Virus record (IMG/VR): IMGVR_UViG_3300032665_001702
Coordinates: 1 to 24,019 of that record
Length of the DNA stretch: 24,019 nt
Direction: 5' to 3' (one strand)
Origin: a virus
The stretch's first letter is position 1, and each line of letters starts with the position of its first letter. Shown piece by piece: positions 6,725 through 14,504 of this stretch. Both the position numbers and the translations under genes were made by a program. The notes under the pieces were generated by a model. That model was given only the letters and a program-made list of their open reading frames with translations, was not told the DNA's origin and did not search any database.

Positions 6725-9279
6725 GAAAAGAAATCCTCCAAACTACTTACTTTTTCGGTTGTCCATTTCATACAAGTCAAAATCACTTTAATTGGTTCTA
6801 AGAATGCCTTATCGAACTGAACATCATAATCCACATAATCATCAAGACCAAACTCTTTTGGTAAACGACCAGGGAAAGAAATGACAGTATCTTTAAATGG
6901 GTTAGGCATCTTTAGATAACTATACTTCAATTTCTCACCTTCTTGAATCAACGGATACTTTTTGGTAAGATTCATCTTCTTTAGATAGTGATTATACAAG
7001 ATAGCACCTTTGACATGCATTGGTGTTCCCAATTTGTATAACTGTAATGAATCTGTATACTTACTTAGCCCATTACATCCACGAGGTGATGAGATTTCTT
7101 CCGGTGGTAACTTTCTAAAATCTTCTCTAAAGTTCCTAATGAAGTTGTGCATATCATCTTCAGTACCATTCATCATGATTGAAATAGATTCTTTCATCTT
7201 CTCACGAATAACAGCAGGAGTGGAAGATTTAATCATTTCAAGACCCATAACTTTTAATTCTGGTTCTTTGTATTGTACACCTTCGTTGTTATATACGTTC
7301 AGAATATAACGCTTCTTGGCAGTCCAAATACCCTTGTCAGAAAGACCTTCTCGTTTCATCTGCATCTTTTGGTCATAAGCATGAACATAATCAGCAAGTT
7401 CTTTATATGACTTATCAATGAATGGTTGAATTTTATCTTCACAGATTTTATCCATGAGAGAGATTACTTTTTGTTTATCTGAAGTATCCTTGATAAACTT
7501 ATTAACCAATTCTCCCATTCGAAGGTAAATTGAATCAGTATCAGAAGCAATAACATAATCAACATCTTTAGTCTCCAGAATTTTATTCATCCATTGATTA
7601 ATCTTGGCTTCAATCCAACGAATACTTAATTGCCCAGCAGTCGTGACACCAAGCGCCATACGGAGGTCATAAAAACGAAAGTACTGAGAACCCAAAGCAC
7701 CATAAGCAGAGTTAAGAGAAACTTTTTTTGCCAACTGAATGTTGTTATATTTTGCAATACGTTTTTCAATTTCATATTTTTTGGATTCATCAGGTTCATT
7801 TTCATATTCCTGTTTTGCTTTCAACATCATCTTTTTGAACTTGGAACGGTCAGTATACATTTCTTCCATCATTCTAGGTAAGAAACCTTGAATGTCTGTA
7901 CGGAAGAATTGACCATTTGGAGTAATTGTTACTCCTTCCAAAATCGATGTATCCACATCTTTTGCCAGCATCTTATCTACTGATACACCAGCGGATAGAA
8001 TCGCTCTCATCGATTCTGTATAGTTCTCAGGTTCAATCAAAGTCTCCGGTGAGATATTGTATTGCATCATCAAATGTGGATAAAGTGAATTCAAGTCAAA
8101 CGAGGCAACCCACTCATGAGCACCAACTTGAACTTCTTTAACATAAGCACCTTCAAACATTCCATCTTTTTCTTTGATGATACGTGGTGGTACAATGATA
8201 CCTTTCTCAAACAAATAAGAATTTGTCAAGGCATCCCACATACGAGTTTGAGCAAAGATGTCCTCAAAGTTTGTCTTGGTATCATAAGCCAAGGTTACAC
8301 CCAACTCGAGTAACTTTAACTTATCTTCCAACTTGATAATCAACTCAACGTCTTTGATGTTATACTCAATAAACTTTTGATAGTTCAAACGATATAAAGA
8401 ATGTAGGTTATCATATTCATCATATGAAATCTTACCTTCACCGAGTTCAACTTGAGCAATGGCATCCAAACGATAAGACTCTTGTGACTTTCCACCAGGA
8501 GCATACCATTTGTACAGTTCAATATAATCGAGAGATTCAACACCCATCAAATTATAGGCAATCATTTCTCTACCATTGATTTTTGTTCTACGCTCACCAA
8601 TGTAATTCCAAGGTGATAATTTCTTGGTCAAATCTTCACCAAGAATCTTACGAAAACGATTGATGATATATGGTTCATCAAAGAACTTAGTATTCCAACC
8701 AGTGAGAATGTCTGGACATTTATCAGTCCACAGGTGCAAGAATTGACGGCATAAAGAATGTTCATCTTTACACTTAACATAAATTACCCGTGAAGTATCA
8801 TTCTCTTTATCGAGAGTTTTATCATAATCACCACAACCAAAGACATACGTATCGCCACCAAGATACTTGATAGCAATAGCAGTAATAGGTTCATTTGCTT
8901 GGTAGGGATCAGGGAATCCATTCTCAGAACCAACCTCAATATCGATTACACCGATTAGAACTTTATCAAAGTCATAATCAACCATACCAGTATGTTGGTC
9001 GGCAATATAGGCATATTCAAATCGTGTTTGACCATAGATTGTAGGAGTACCATGAACACCATCAAACTGTTTAATGAAGTCTTTGGCGGACCTCATATCA
9101 GTAAAGATTTTCTGGTCTAGACACTTACCATCTAATGTTTTAAAGTTGGTTTCTCTCTTGGATGGAATATAGAGTGAAGGAGAATACTCGATTCTCTGCT
9201 TCACCCGCTTACCATCTAAGATACCTCGGTAAAGTATGTTATTACCGAATGACTGTACGTTCGTATAGAAGTTAGCCAT
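6721..9279 (-). CDS. 43: DNA polymerase, family B (T4 gp43 type)
   Basis: This is the phage replicative polymerase with proofreading. Exo I is VIDIEVGS (D113, E115), Exo II NTKFFD (196-201), and Exo III YNIKD (306-310). Polymerase motif A is DLNSLYP (395-401), motif B KKVSLNSAYGALGS (518-531), and motif C ASDTDS (578-583). KKRY (655-658) is the conserved primer/template-binding motif. The C-terminus SSLEDFFS resembles a sliding-clamp-binding peptide, as at the gp43 tail. At 852 aa it is slightly shorter than T4 gp43 (898). All catalytic residues are present, and no intein or intron interrupts it. The start ATG overlaps the stop of the upstream small gene (TAATG). Confidence 0.97.
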   Translation of the reverse strand: MANFYTNVQSFGNNILYRGILDGKRVKQRIEYSPSLYIPSKRETNFKTLDGKCLDQKIFTDMRSAKDFIKQFDGVHGTPTIYGQTRFEYAYIADQHTGMVDYDFDKVLIGVIDIEVGSENGFPDPYQANEPITAIAIKYLGGDTYVFGCGDYDKTLDKENDTSRVIYVKCKDEHSLCRQFLHLWTDKCPDILTGWNTKFFDEPYIINRFRKILGEDLTKKLSPWNYIGERRTKINGREMIAYNLMGVESLDYIELYKWYAPGGKSQESYRLDAIAQVELGEGKISYDEYDNLHSLYRLNYQKFIEYNIKDVELIIKLEDKLKLLELGVTLAYDTKTNFEDIFAQTRMWDALTNSYLFEKGIIVPPRIIKEKDGMFEGAYVKEVQVGAHEWVASFDLNSLYPHLMMQYNISPETLIEPENYTESMRAILSAGVSVDKMLAKDVDTSILEGVTITPNGQFFRTDIQGFLPRMMEEMYTDRSKFKKMMLKAKQEYENEPDESKKYEIEKRIAKYNNIQLAKKVSLNSAYGALGSQYFRFYDLRMALGVTTAGQLSIRWIEAKINQWMNKILETKDVDYVIASDTDSIYLRMGELVNKFIKDTSDKQKVISLMDKICEDKIQPFIDKSYKELADYVHAYDQKMQMKREGLSDKGIWTAKKRYILNVYNNEGVQYKEPELKVMGLEMIKSSTPAVIREKMKESISIMMNGTEDDMHNFIRNFREDFRKLPPEEISSPRGCNGLSKYTDSLQLYKLGTPMHVKGAILYNHYLKKMNLTKKYPLIQEGEKLKYSYLKMPNPFKDTVISFPGRLPKEFGLDDYVDYDVQFDKAFLEPIKVILTCMKWTTEKVSSLEDFFS

Positions 9280-9584
9280 TAACCTAAGATAATCTTTTGT
9301 TCTGGAACGATAAGGTTGGAACTGAATAGTTCTTCATAATGTTTAACAAAATCTTCAGATGGTGTATAAGAGTAGACCACGTGTTTTTTTGAGAAAGCCA
9401 TAGTACAAGACTTCTGTTCACCGTGGATAGGGAATGGTGAGAATCCTACGTTGGCCTCACCGCCTTGGCCACGAATAACTGTGATTCCAACTGGATTTGA
9501 GATAACAAACTCAATTTCCGATTGGAATTCGAGGTCTCCGACCACATCCTCGCCTGTAATTAATTTAAGTGCATAAACATTCAT
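9279..9584 (-). CDS. Small beta-rich hypothetical protein, 101 aa, first gene of the replication operon
   Basis: The ATG at 9584 follows an ATTAGGAG ribosome site. The protein begins MNVYALKLITGEDVVGDLEF, has alternating beta-strand-like segments, a glycine-rich turn (GQGGEANVG), and ends in a strand with VPEQKIILG. The N-terminal pattern 'LKL.TGEDVVG' resembles Sm/LSm-like small barrels common in phages, which suggests a nucleic-acid-binding role, but I cannot confirm this. It is the first gene behind the perfect early promoter and overlaps the gp43 start by one base, so it is probably an early protein. It is not an obvious RegA. Confidence 0.7.
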   Translation of the reverse strand: MNVYALKLITGEDVVGDLEFQSEIEFVISNPVGITVIRGQGGEANVGFSPFPIHGEQKSCTMAFSKKHVVYSYTPSEDFVKHYEELFSSNLIVPEQKIILG

Positions 9585-9610
9585 ATAGTTCTCCTAATGA
9601 TTAAAAGTGG

Positions 9611-9618
9611 CATAAATA
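9611..9618 (+). promoter_or_regulatory. Late-type promoter box for the curli operon
   Basis: CATAAATA, one base off the T4 late consensus TATAAATA, faces the rightward operon about 70 bp before its first ATG. It lies inside the initially transcribed region of the opposing leftward promoter. No sigma70 pair is visible for the rightward genes, so late expression by a T4-like gp55/gp33 system is the simplest reading. Confidence 0.5.
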
Positions 9619-9652
9619 TACCTGTAATGATACTTATATTGATGATTTACTG

Positions 9653-9681
9653 ATTATATACGATTAACCAACGATTGTCAA
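9653..9681 (-). promoter_or_regulatory. Consensus sigma70 promoter of the replication operon
   Basis: On the minus strand, TTGACA (9676-9681), a 17-bp spacer and TATAAT (9653-9658) form a perfect housekeeping promoter firing leftwards into the 101-aa gene and gp43. The start point should be near 9646, leaving a leader of about 60 nt. The -35 end is only 8 bp from the ATG of the divergent gene at 9689. Confidence 0.85.
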
Positions 9682-9688
9682 TATAACT

Positions 9689-9967
9689 ATGGACTTTTTT
9701 AAATTAGTTGCCGAACTAGGCTTTCCAATTGCTGCCGCTATGGCAGGTGGATACTTTGTGTTCCTGACCTTGAAATTTATCTTGGCAGGTGTCTCGTCCT
9801 CAGTCAAGGGGTTAAGTGGTATTATTACCGCCTTGGACAATCGTGTTAAAACAATGAACCATGATGTTATCAGAATTGATACTCTAATGTCAAGCGCATT
9901 GGGAGTTAAACCTGATCTGGAGCGTATTGCTCGTGCTGATGGTAAGAATGATGCGAGGAGAGATTAA
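9689..9967 (+). CDS. Small single-TM protein, 92 aa (paralogue of the next gene)
   Basis: The N-terminus MDFFKLVAELGFPIAAAMAGGYFVFLTLKFIL contains one hydrophobic span (about residues 10-33). It is followed by an amphipathic helix (40-70, including ITALDNRVKTMNHDVIRIDTLM) and a charged tail. It shares with the next protein the layout MD-(F/P)-x-(K/E)-LV-x-(E/K)-x-GFPI, a glycine/alanine TM and an 'I.ALx(N/D)R(V/I)..M(N/L).D.IR(I/L)' helix. Size and topology resemble small holin-like proteins, but the placement at the head of a curli-export operon suggests an accessory to envelope assembly. The Shine-Dalgarno is weak. The stop overlaps the next ATG (TAATG). Confidence 0.75.
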   Translation: MDFFKLVAELGFPIAAAMAGGYFVFLTLKFILAGVSSSVKGLSGIITALDNRVKTMNHDVIRIDTLMSSALGVKPDLERIARADGKNDARRD

Positions 9968-10248
9968 TGGATCCAGTAGAATTAGTTAATAAGTATGGTT
10001 TCCCTATCGTGGCCGCTGGTGGCATGGGATACCTTATATTTTATGTATGGGAGTGGGCAACAAAAGAAATTAAACCCGTATTAAGTGAAGCCAGTAATGT
10101 TTTGATTGCTTTGATTGACCGTATCAGGATGTTGGATAATGATTTGATTAGATTAAATCAGAAACTCAACGTTGTGTTGATGTTACGGGAAATTAAAGAT
10201 GAAGAAAATAAGGATTCTAAAAAGTCTAGCTCTAGCGTTATTAAGTAG
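9967..10248 (+). CDS. Small single-TM protein, 93 aa (second tandem paralogue)
   Basis: MDPVELVNKYGFPIVAAGGMGYLIFYVWEW provides one N-terminal TM (about 9-30). An amphipathic helix follows, with LIALIDRIRMLDNDLIRLNQKL (40-62), then a lysine/serine tail. It is clearly related to the preceding protein, so this is a tandem duplication with divergence. Its last 50 bases overlap the start of the CsgF-like gene. Function is not known; a holin-like or scaffolding membrane protein is possible. Its linkage to CsgF/CsgG is the best clue. Confidence 0.75.
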   Translation: MDPVELVNKYGFPIVAAGGMGYLIFYVWEWATKEIKPVLSEASNVLIALIDRIRMLDNDLIRLNQKLNVVLMLREIKDEENKDSKKSSSSVIK

Positions 10249-10660
10249 CTCCACTTTTGCAACAACTATTGCTGATTACCAGTTTAAAAGTCCATCACTT
10301 AACGGTAATGGATATGGCACATTCCAGATGGCATTGGAAAATGAGCAATATTCTCGTGCGCAAGCAATTCAACAGGCACTAGCAGCCGCACAAGCAACGG
10401 CAGCTTCAAACGCAGCCAATACTCCAATCAATCAATTTCTAACAAATTTAGAGTCTCGTATTTACGCTCAAATTTCTCAAAACTTGGCAACTGCCATGTT
10501 TGCTGGAGGTTCTGCTACTTCCGGTCAAATGAACTTCCAAGGTAATACAATTTTTTGGACCAATAATGGTACATCAATTCAATTACAAGTGACTGACAAT
10601 GTAGGTAATGTAACTACAATTAATGTTCCACTTGGATCATTCAATATTACAGGACAATAA
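10199..10660 (+). CDS. csgF: CsgF-like curli assembly protein
   Basis: The precursor is 153 aa, with a signal peptide MKKIRILKSLALALLSSSTFA cleaved near residue 21. The mature start has YQFKSPSLNGNGYGTF, matching the F(R/K)(N/S)P.FGGNP..G motif with which CsgF enters the CsgG pore. The C-terminal half has SRIYAQISQ, then GNTIFWTNNGTSIQLQVTD...TTINVP, corresponding to the CsgF DYIV.I....G.L.L.VTD....ST.I.V end. Family role: CsgF caps CsgG outside the outer membrane and couples secretion to nucleation. An alanine/glutamine-rich linker (50-75) is expanded relative to E. coli CsgF (138 aa). The start overlaps the upstream gene by 50 bases. It is preceded by GGGA, and no later start keeps the signal peptide. 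Confidence 0.88.
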   Translation: MKKIRILKSLALALLSSSTFATTIADYQFKSPSLNGNGYGTFQMALENEQYSRAQAIQQALAAAQATAASNAANTPINQFLTNLESRIYAQISQNLATAMFAGGSATSGQMNFQGNTIFWTNNGTSIQLQVTDNVGNVTTINVPLGSFNITGQ

Positions 10661-11622
10661 TGAAAAAATTATTACCAATATTTTTAATCGTATTACTTTC
10701 TGGTTGTGCTATCTCACAAAAGGTGGGATTGCTCGATGCTAAACCAGTAGTACCAAAAAATGAACTTCAAAAAGAGTTTGATGATGTTCCACCACCAGCA
10801 AACGGTAAATTAACTGTTGCGGTTTATAGTTTTCAAGATAAAACTGGACAACGTAAAGCAATTCCTGGTATTGCTAGTTTCTCTACCGCAGTTACACAAG
10901 GTGCTGATGCTTTGTTGATTCGTTCATTACAAGATGTAGGTAAAGGTACATGGTTCGAAGTTGTTGAACGTGGTAACATCGATGCTCTGACCAAAGAAAG
11001 ATTAATCATCACACAAATGAGAGCTGCATATGAAGGCAACAATGCTCAGAAATTAATGCCTTTGACTTTTGCTGGTATTATCTTAGAAGGTGGTATTATT
11101 GGTTATGATACTGGCTTAGAATCTGGTGGTGTTGGTTATAATTTCTTAGGTATAGGACCAACCACACAGTACTCCAAAGACATCGTAACAGTAAGTCTAC
11201 GTGCTATCTCAGTTAATACTGGTAAAGTCTTGGCAACTGTCACCGTAACTAAGGTAATCTATTCTACTGCTGATGCAATGGCAATATTTAAGAGTATAGA
11301 TCCATCTGGTTTTTCTAACCTAGGATCACAACTATTCAATTCAAGTACCGGATCCACTGGTGCTGCTGCAGCAATATTCCAATTTGAAGCAGGATTAACA
11401 ATTAACGAAGCAACAACAATAGCATTAAAATCAACGATTGAGGCCGCAGTCATTGAATTAATTAAAGAAGGCCAAAGAAAAGGTGTTTGGGATTATTCAC
11501 AGATTAAAGAAGTTCCAATTAGTGCAATTCCTACAAAAACACCAACAATTCCACTTGGTATGTCACCATCTAAAGGCACACCAGCGGATGTAGAAGCAAA
11601 GATGGGTGTAGTAAAACAATAA
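10660..11622 (+). CDS. csgG: CsgG-like outer-membrane curli secretion channel lipoprotein
   Basis: A lipobox LLSGC places the lipidated cysteine at residue 16. The mature protein follows CsgG closely. VAVYSFQDKTGQRK (53-66) matches VSVYNIQDETGQFK; FSTAVTQGADALLIRSLQD matches FSTAVPQSATAMLVTALKD; ILEGGIIGYDTGLESGGVGYNFLGIG (141-166) matches the IMVEGSIIGYESNVKSGGVG region. Family role: a nonameric outer-membrane pore for unfolded curlins. The constriction Y-N-F of E. coli appears to be I68, S73 and F74 here, so only the phenylalanine is kept. At 320 aa it is longer than E. coli CsgG (277), because of a Ser/Gly/Ala insertion near 215-235 and a C-terminal extension. It is coupled to CsgF by TAATG. 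Confidence 0.95.
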   Translation: MKKLLPIFLIVLLSGCAISQKVGLLDAKPVVPKNELQKEFDDVPPPANGKLTVAVYSFQDKTGQRKAIPGIASFSTAVTQGADALLIRSLQDVGKGTWFEVVERGNIDALTKERLIITQMRAAYEGNNAQKLMPLTFAGIILEGGIIGYDTGLESGGVGYNFLGIGPTTQYSKDIVTVSLRAISVNTGKVLATVTVTKVIYSTADAMAIFKSIDPSGFSNLGSQLFNSSTGSTGAAAAIFQFEAGLTINEATTIALKSTIEAAVIELIKEGQRKGVWDYSQIKEVPISAIPTKTPTIPLGMSPSKGTPADVEAKMGVVKQ

Positions 11623-11634
11623 AAGGAAAAAGAA

Positions 11635-12543
11635 ATGAAAAAAAGTCTAGCCAAATTTGTTATGATGACGCTAGCCGTTCTGGTGAATTACTCGTATGCG
11701 GGTGATAATACCATTTATATTAATCAATCCGGCAGTAACTCTAATGTTTCAGTTACACAAAACGGAGCAGGTGATGCAGTAGAAGGTGTACAAAGCACAG
11801 GTTCTAGTGCTACTACTCCAGCAGTTATTGTTGGTAATAGTAATAATGTAACTGTAAACCAAGTAGGTACTGGTGATACATTACAACTTGGAATTCAAAC
11901 AACTATTGCTAATGGTATTTCCAACGGCAACAATTATAGTTACTCTATTACTGGTAGCAATTCTACTGCTGTAATTAACAGTAACAATGATGGATCAGGA
12001 ACAAGTGCAAGTAATAATATTAACGTAAACCAAACAGGTAATACATCTAATTTAAATGTTAATCTATTGGGAACAGGCAACAACTTGACAGCAACAACTG
12101 CTGGTGGTACAAGCAATAGTGTAGTGGCCACAATTAACGGTACAGGTAATAACGATACTGTTACTATGAATGGTGGTGGTGCAAATAGTTTTACTTTAAA
12201 TCAAGGTAACTCTACAACTGCCGCAACAACTAGCAATGTTACATTAAGTTCTACTGGTGCAAGTAATACTTTTGGAATTACTCAAACTGGTGGTACTAAT
12301 GGTAATACTGTTACTGTTGGTGGTTATAGTGCTACTACAAATACTCCTAGTGGAGCTTTGAATGGTTCTAGTAACACGGTTACTGTATCTCAAACAGGTG
12401 CAGCAGATAATACCTTTATATTAGGATTAACTGGAAGCACCAACACAGTTAGTGTAACACAATCGGCAAGCTCTGGCAACAACACTACTAATATTCAAAC
12501 CAGCGGTAGTAATAATAGTTGGACAATTCACCAGACACATTAA
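11635..12543 (+). CDS. Curlin-repeat protein (CsgA/CsgB-like), 302 aa
   Basis: A signal peptide (cleaved near A22) precedes about 280 residues of Asn/Gly/Ser/Thr-rich curlin-type repeats. Examples are NTIYINQSGSNSNVSVTQNG (25-44), NNVTVNQVGTG (70-80), NNINVNQTGN (127-136), NTFGITQTGG (211-220) and SNTVTVSQTGA (246-256). The chain ends in SWTIHQTH. These follow the curlin pattern N-x-(V/I)-x-(V/I)-x-Q-x-G with internal Q/N ladders, so a beta-helical amyloid subunit is expected. It is longer and less regular than E. coli CsgA (151 aa). It lies immediately after CsgG with AGGAA before the ATG, so it is the likely substrate of the pore. Whether it behaves as major subunit or nucleator cannot be told. 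Confidence 0.88.
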   Translation: MKKSLAKFVMMTLAVLVNYSYAGDNTIYINQSGSNSNVSVTQNGAGDAVEGVQSTGSSATTPAVIVGNSNNVTVNQVGTGDTLQLGIQTTIANGISNGNNYSYSITGSNSTAVINSNNDGSGTSASNNINVNQTGNTSNLNVNLLGTGNNLTATTAGGTSNSVVATINGTGNNDTVTMNGGGANSFTLNQGNSTTAATTSNVTLSSTGASNTFGITQTGGTNGNTVTVGGYSATTNTPSGALNGSSNTVTVSQTGAADNTFILGLTGSTNTVSVTQSASSGNNTTNIQTSGSNNSWTIHQTH

Positions 12544-12704
12544 TGTCTAATTTACTTCACATGTATCAGGCCTGGTGTTCAGGTAATGACAATACTGATC
12601 CAAAAGCCTTTATAGAGTTTGTAGCAAATCGTAACAAGCAAAGTATTGAAAGTGTAATGAAAGAATTGGAAAATTGTAAATGGTTCAAACAACGAAACGA
12701 TTAA
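12543..12704 (+). CDS. Small hypothetical protein, 53 aa
   Basis: It begins at the ATG sharing a base with the curlin stop (TAATG) and ends 25 bases inside the FecR-domain gene. A longer start 24 bases upstream would lie within the curlin gene and is less likely. The protein (MSNLLHMYQAWCSGND...) has no signal peptide or TM. It appears helical, with C, W and several acidic/basic residues, and ends ELENCKWFKQRND. It is one of the few operon products expected in the cytoplasm. Function is unknown; a regulatory or chaperone role would be speculation. Confidence 0.6.
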   Translation: MSNLLHMYQAWCSGNDNTDPKAFIEFVANRNKQSIESVMKELENCKWFKQRND

Positions 12705-13825
12705 AATTATTGGTGGCCACATCATTTGTGGTCACCTTTAATTGCTTTGCTGCCGTTGGTACTATAACAGAACAAGTAAACACCCCTCCCAACATTCAAC
12801 GAGCAAAATCCACATTAACTGGCGCCAAAGGTACTGGTGTCGAAATGGCGGATACCATCAATACAAAACAAGGTAAAGTCGGCATTGTATTTGCTGATGA
12901 CACAAAGGTACAAGTAAATGAAAACTCCAAGCTGGTTATTGACGAGTTTGTTTATGATCCAAAAAGTAAAACATCAGGTAAGTTGGCGCTTAATATGGCT
13001 GCTGGTACGGTGCGTTACGCTTCTGGTGCGATTGCTCATAATAATCCTAACTCGGTTGCTATCAATACTCCAACAGCAACTGTGGCGGTTCGTGGTACCG
13101 ATTTCACCGCCACAGTAGATGAATTAGGTGAAAGTACATTTGTTTTACTTCCTTCTTGTCCACGAAAGAATATGTTACCTGACGAGATAGAGAGAGAATG
13201 TAAAACTGGTAAAATTGAAGTTAGTAATGAATCGGGAACAGTTACATTGGATATGGCATTTCAAGGCACTAAAGTTACATCTAGAAATGTGGCACCAAGT
13301 AGACCAGTTACATTACATTTAACAGAAGATGCCATTAGTAATATGTTGATCTTGGCACCACCACAAGAAATCAAAGCTGCACAAAAACAACGTGAAGAAG
13401 AAAAGCAAATTGCTCAAAGTGCCTTGAGTCAAGACTTTTTAAAAGGTGTTGATTTGAGTAGTGTTCTTGCTGCTGAAAATACTCAAATTTATTCCAACCA
13501 ACTTCAACGTAACTTTTTAGACAATGAATTTCTGGCCAATGTATTACAGTTATTGAACGAACAGTTAGCACAAGAATTTGGTGATTTGTTGGCACCAAAA
13601 AAGAACACTTTATTACCAGATTATAATTCTAAAACTGGTGTAGTTGCAACAGTAGATGCAATATCAGTTCAATTGTGTCGGTCTGATTCAGGTAACAATA
13701 CTTCATGTATCACAACACCCAAAACTCAAAATGCCACCGTCAGTCAAACTCAATCTGGTAATGTAACTATTACAAACCGTATTAATGCTGGTGGAAATAC
13801 TTTTATAACAACAAAGCAGAACTAA
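12680..13825 (+). CDS. Periplasmic FecR-domain protein with curlin-like tail
   Basis: A signal peptide (cleaved near A24-A25) is followed by a FecR domain at about 45-150. Its hallmarks are GTGVEMADTINTKQGKVGIVF, DDTKVQVNENSKLVI, GKLALNMAAGTVRYASG and AINTPTATVAVRGTDFTATV. Family knowledge: the FecR beta-solenoid domain senses or relays signals in the periplasm, and free-standing exported FecR proteins are often encoded beside CHASE2 cyclases, as here. There is no N-terminal anti-sigma segment or TM, unlike classical FecR. The middle (225-320) is helical and glutamine-rich. The last 40 residues (NATVSQTQSGNVTITNRINA) look like a degenerate curlin repeat. C160, C173 and a C-terminal pair could form disulphides. 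Confidence 0.85.
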   Translation: MVQTTKRLKLLVATSFVVTFNCFAAVGTITEQVNTPPNIQRAKSTLTGAKGTGVEMADTINTKQGKVGIVFADDTKVQVNENSKLVIDEFVYDPKSKTSGKLALNMAAGTVRYASGAIAHNNPNSVAINTPTATVAVRGTDFTATVDELGESTFVLLPSCPRKNMLPDEIERECKTGKIEVSNESGTVTLDMAFQGTKVTSRNVAPSRPVTLHLTEDAISNMLILAPPQEIKAAQKQREEEKQIAQSALSQDFLKGVDLSSVLAAENTQIYSNQLQRNFLDNEFLANVLQLLNEQLAQEFGDLLAPKKNTLLPDYNSKTGVVATVDAISVQLCRSDSGNNTSCITTPKTQNATVSQTQSGNVTITNRINAGGNTFITTKQN

Positions 13826-13826
13826 C

Positions 13827-14504
13827 ATGAAAAAATTATTAATCTTCTTATCTTTAATTTCAACTATAGCAATGGCTGATTCGTTTGATGCTTCAGTTGG
13901 TGCCTTATCCGATTATCGTTTTCGTGGTATCAGTCAAAGTGATTTAAAACCTAGTGCCATATCACAAGAAGAATATTCTGCTGATAATGGTATTTGGTTA
14001 GGAAACAAACTTGATACTGTTAGTAAACAAGAATATTTAAATGGTACAGGTATTGAGTCTGACTATTATATTGGATGGACCCATAAATTTGATGATATTA
14101 AAATATATGTGGGAGATTATGAATACACTTATCCTGGTGCCACAAACTATAATACAAATGAAGTATTTGCTCAATTGAGATATTCAAATATTACTTTAAA
14201 ATATTATCGTAGTTTAACTGATTACTTTGCAATACCAGGCACAACTGGTACTCAGTATTATAGTGTAGATTATTATTTACCTATCAAAGATGTTACATTT
14301 GTTTCTCATGTTGGTCACACACAAAATGCTTATTCATATTCGGATTGGAAGTTTGGTCCAACAATGAACATTTATGGTGTTGATGCTTCACTATCATATT
14401 ATTGGAATTCTGGTATGAGTTCCGATTTTAAATTAATGAATACTGTAAATGGCAATCAACTTTATCGTAACTCTGTTGTATTAGGATTAAGTAAATCATT
14501 CTAA
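13827..14504 (+). CDS. TorF/Gcw_chp-type outer-membrane beta-barrel protein
   Basis: A signal peptide, MKKLLIFLSLISTIAMA, is followed by ASVGALSDYRFRGISQSD (22-39), the diagnostic opening of the Gcw_chp / TorF putative porin family (SDYRFRGISQS). Alternating strands rich in Y, F and W follow. The chain ends in LGLSKSF with C-terminal Phe, the BAM targeting signal of outer-membrane proteins. At 225 aa it is in the family's range. It lies one base after the FecR gene and shares TAATG with the second curlin gene. Possible jobs are a surface porin, an anchor for exported fibres, or superinfection exclusion through receptor replacement. The sequence does not decide between these. Confidence 0.85.
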   Translation: MKKLLIFLSLISTIAMADSFDASVGALSDYRFRGISQSDLKPSAISQEEYSADNGIWLGNKLDTVSKQEYLNGTGIESDYYIGWTHKFDDIKIYVGDYEYTYPGATNYNTNEVFAQLRYSNITLKYYRSLTDYFAIPGTTGTQYYSVDYYLPIKDVTFVSHVGHTQNAYSYSDWKFGPTMNIYGVDASLSYYWNSGMSSDFKLMNTVNGNQLYRNSVVLGLSKSF

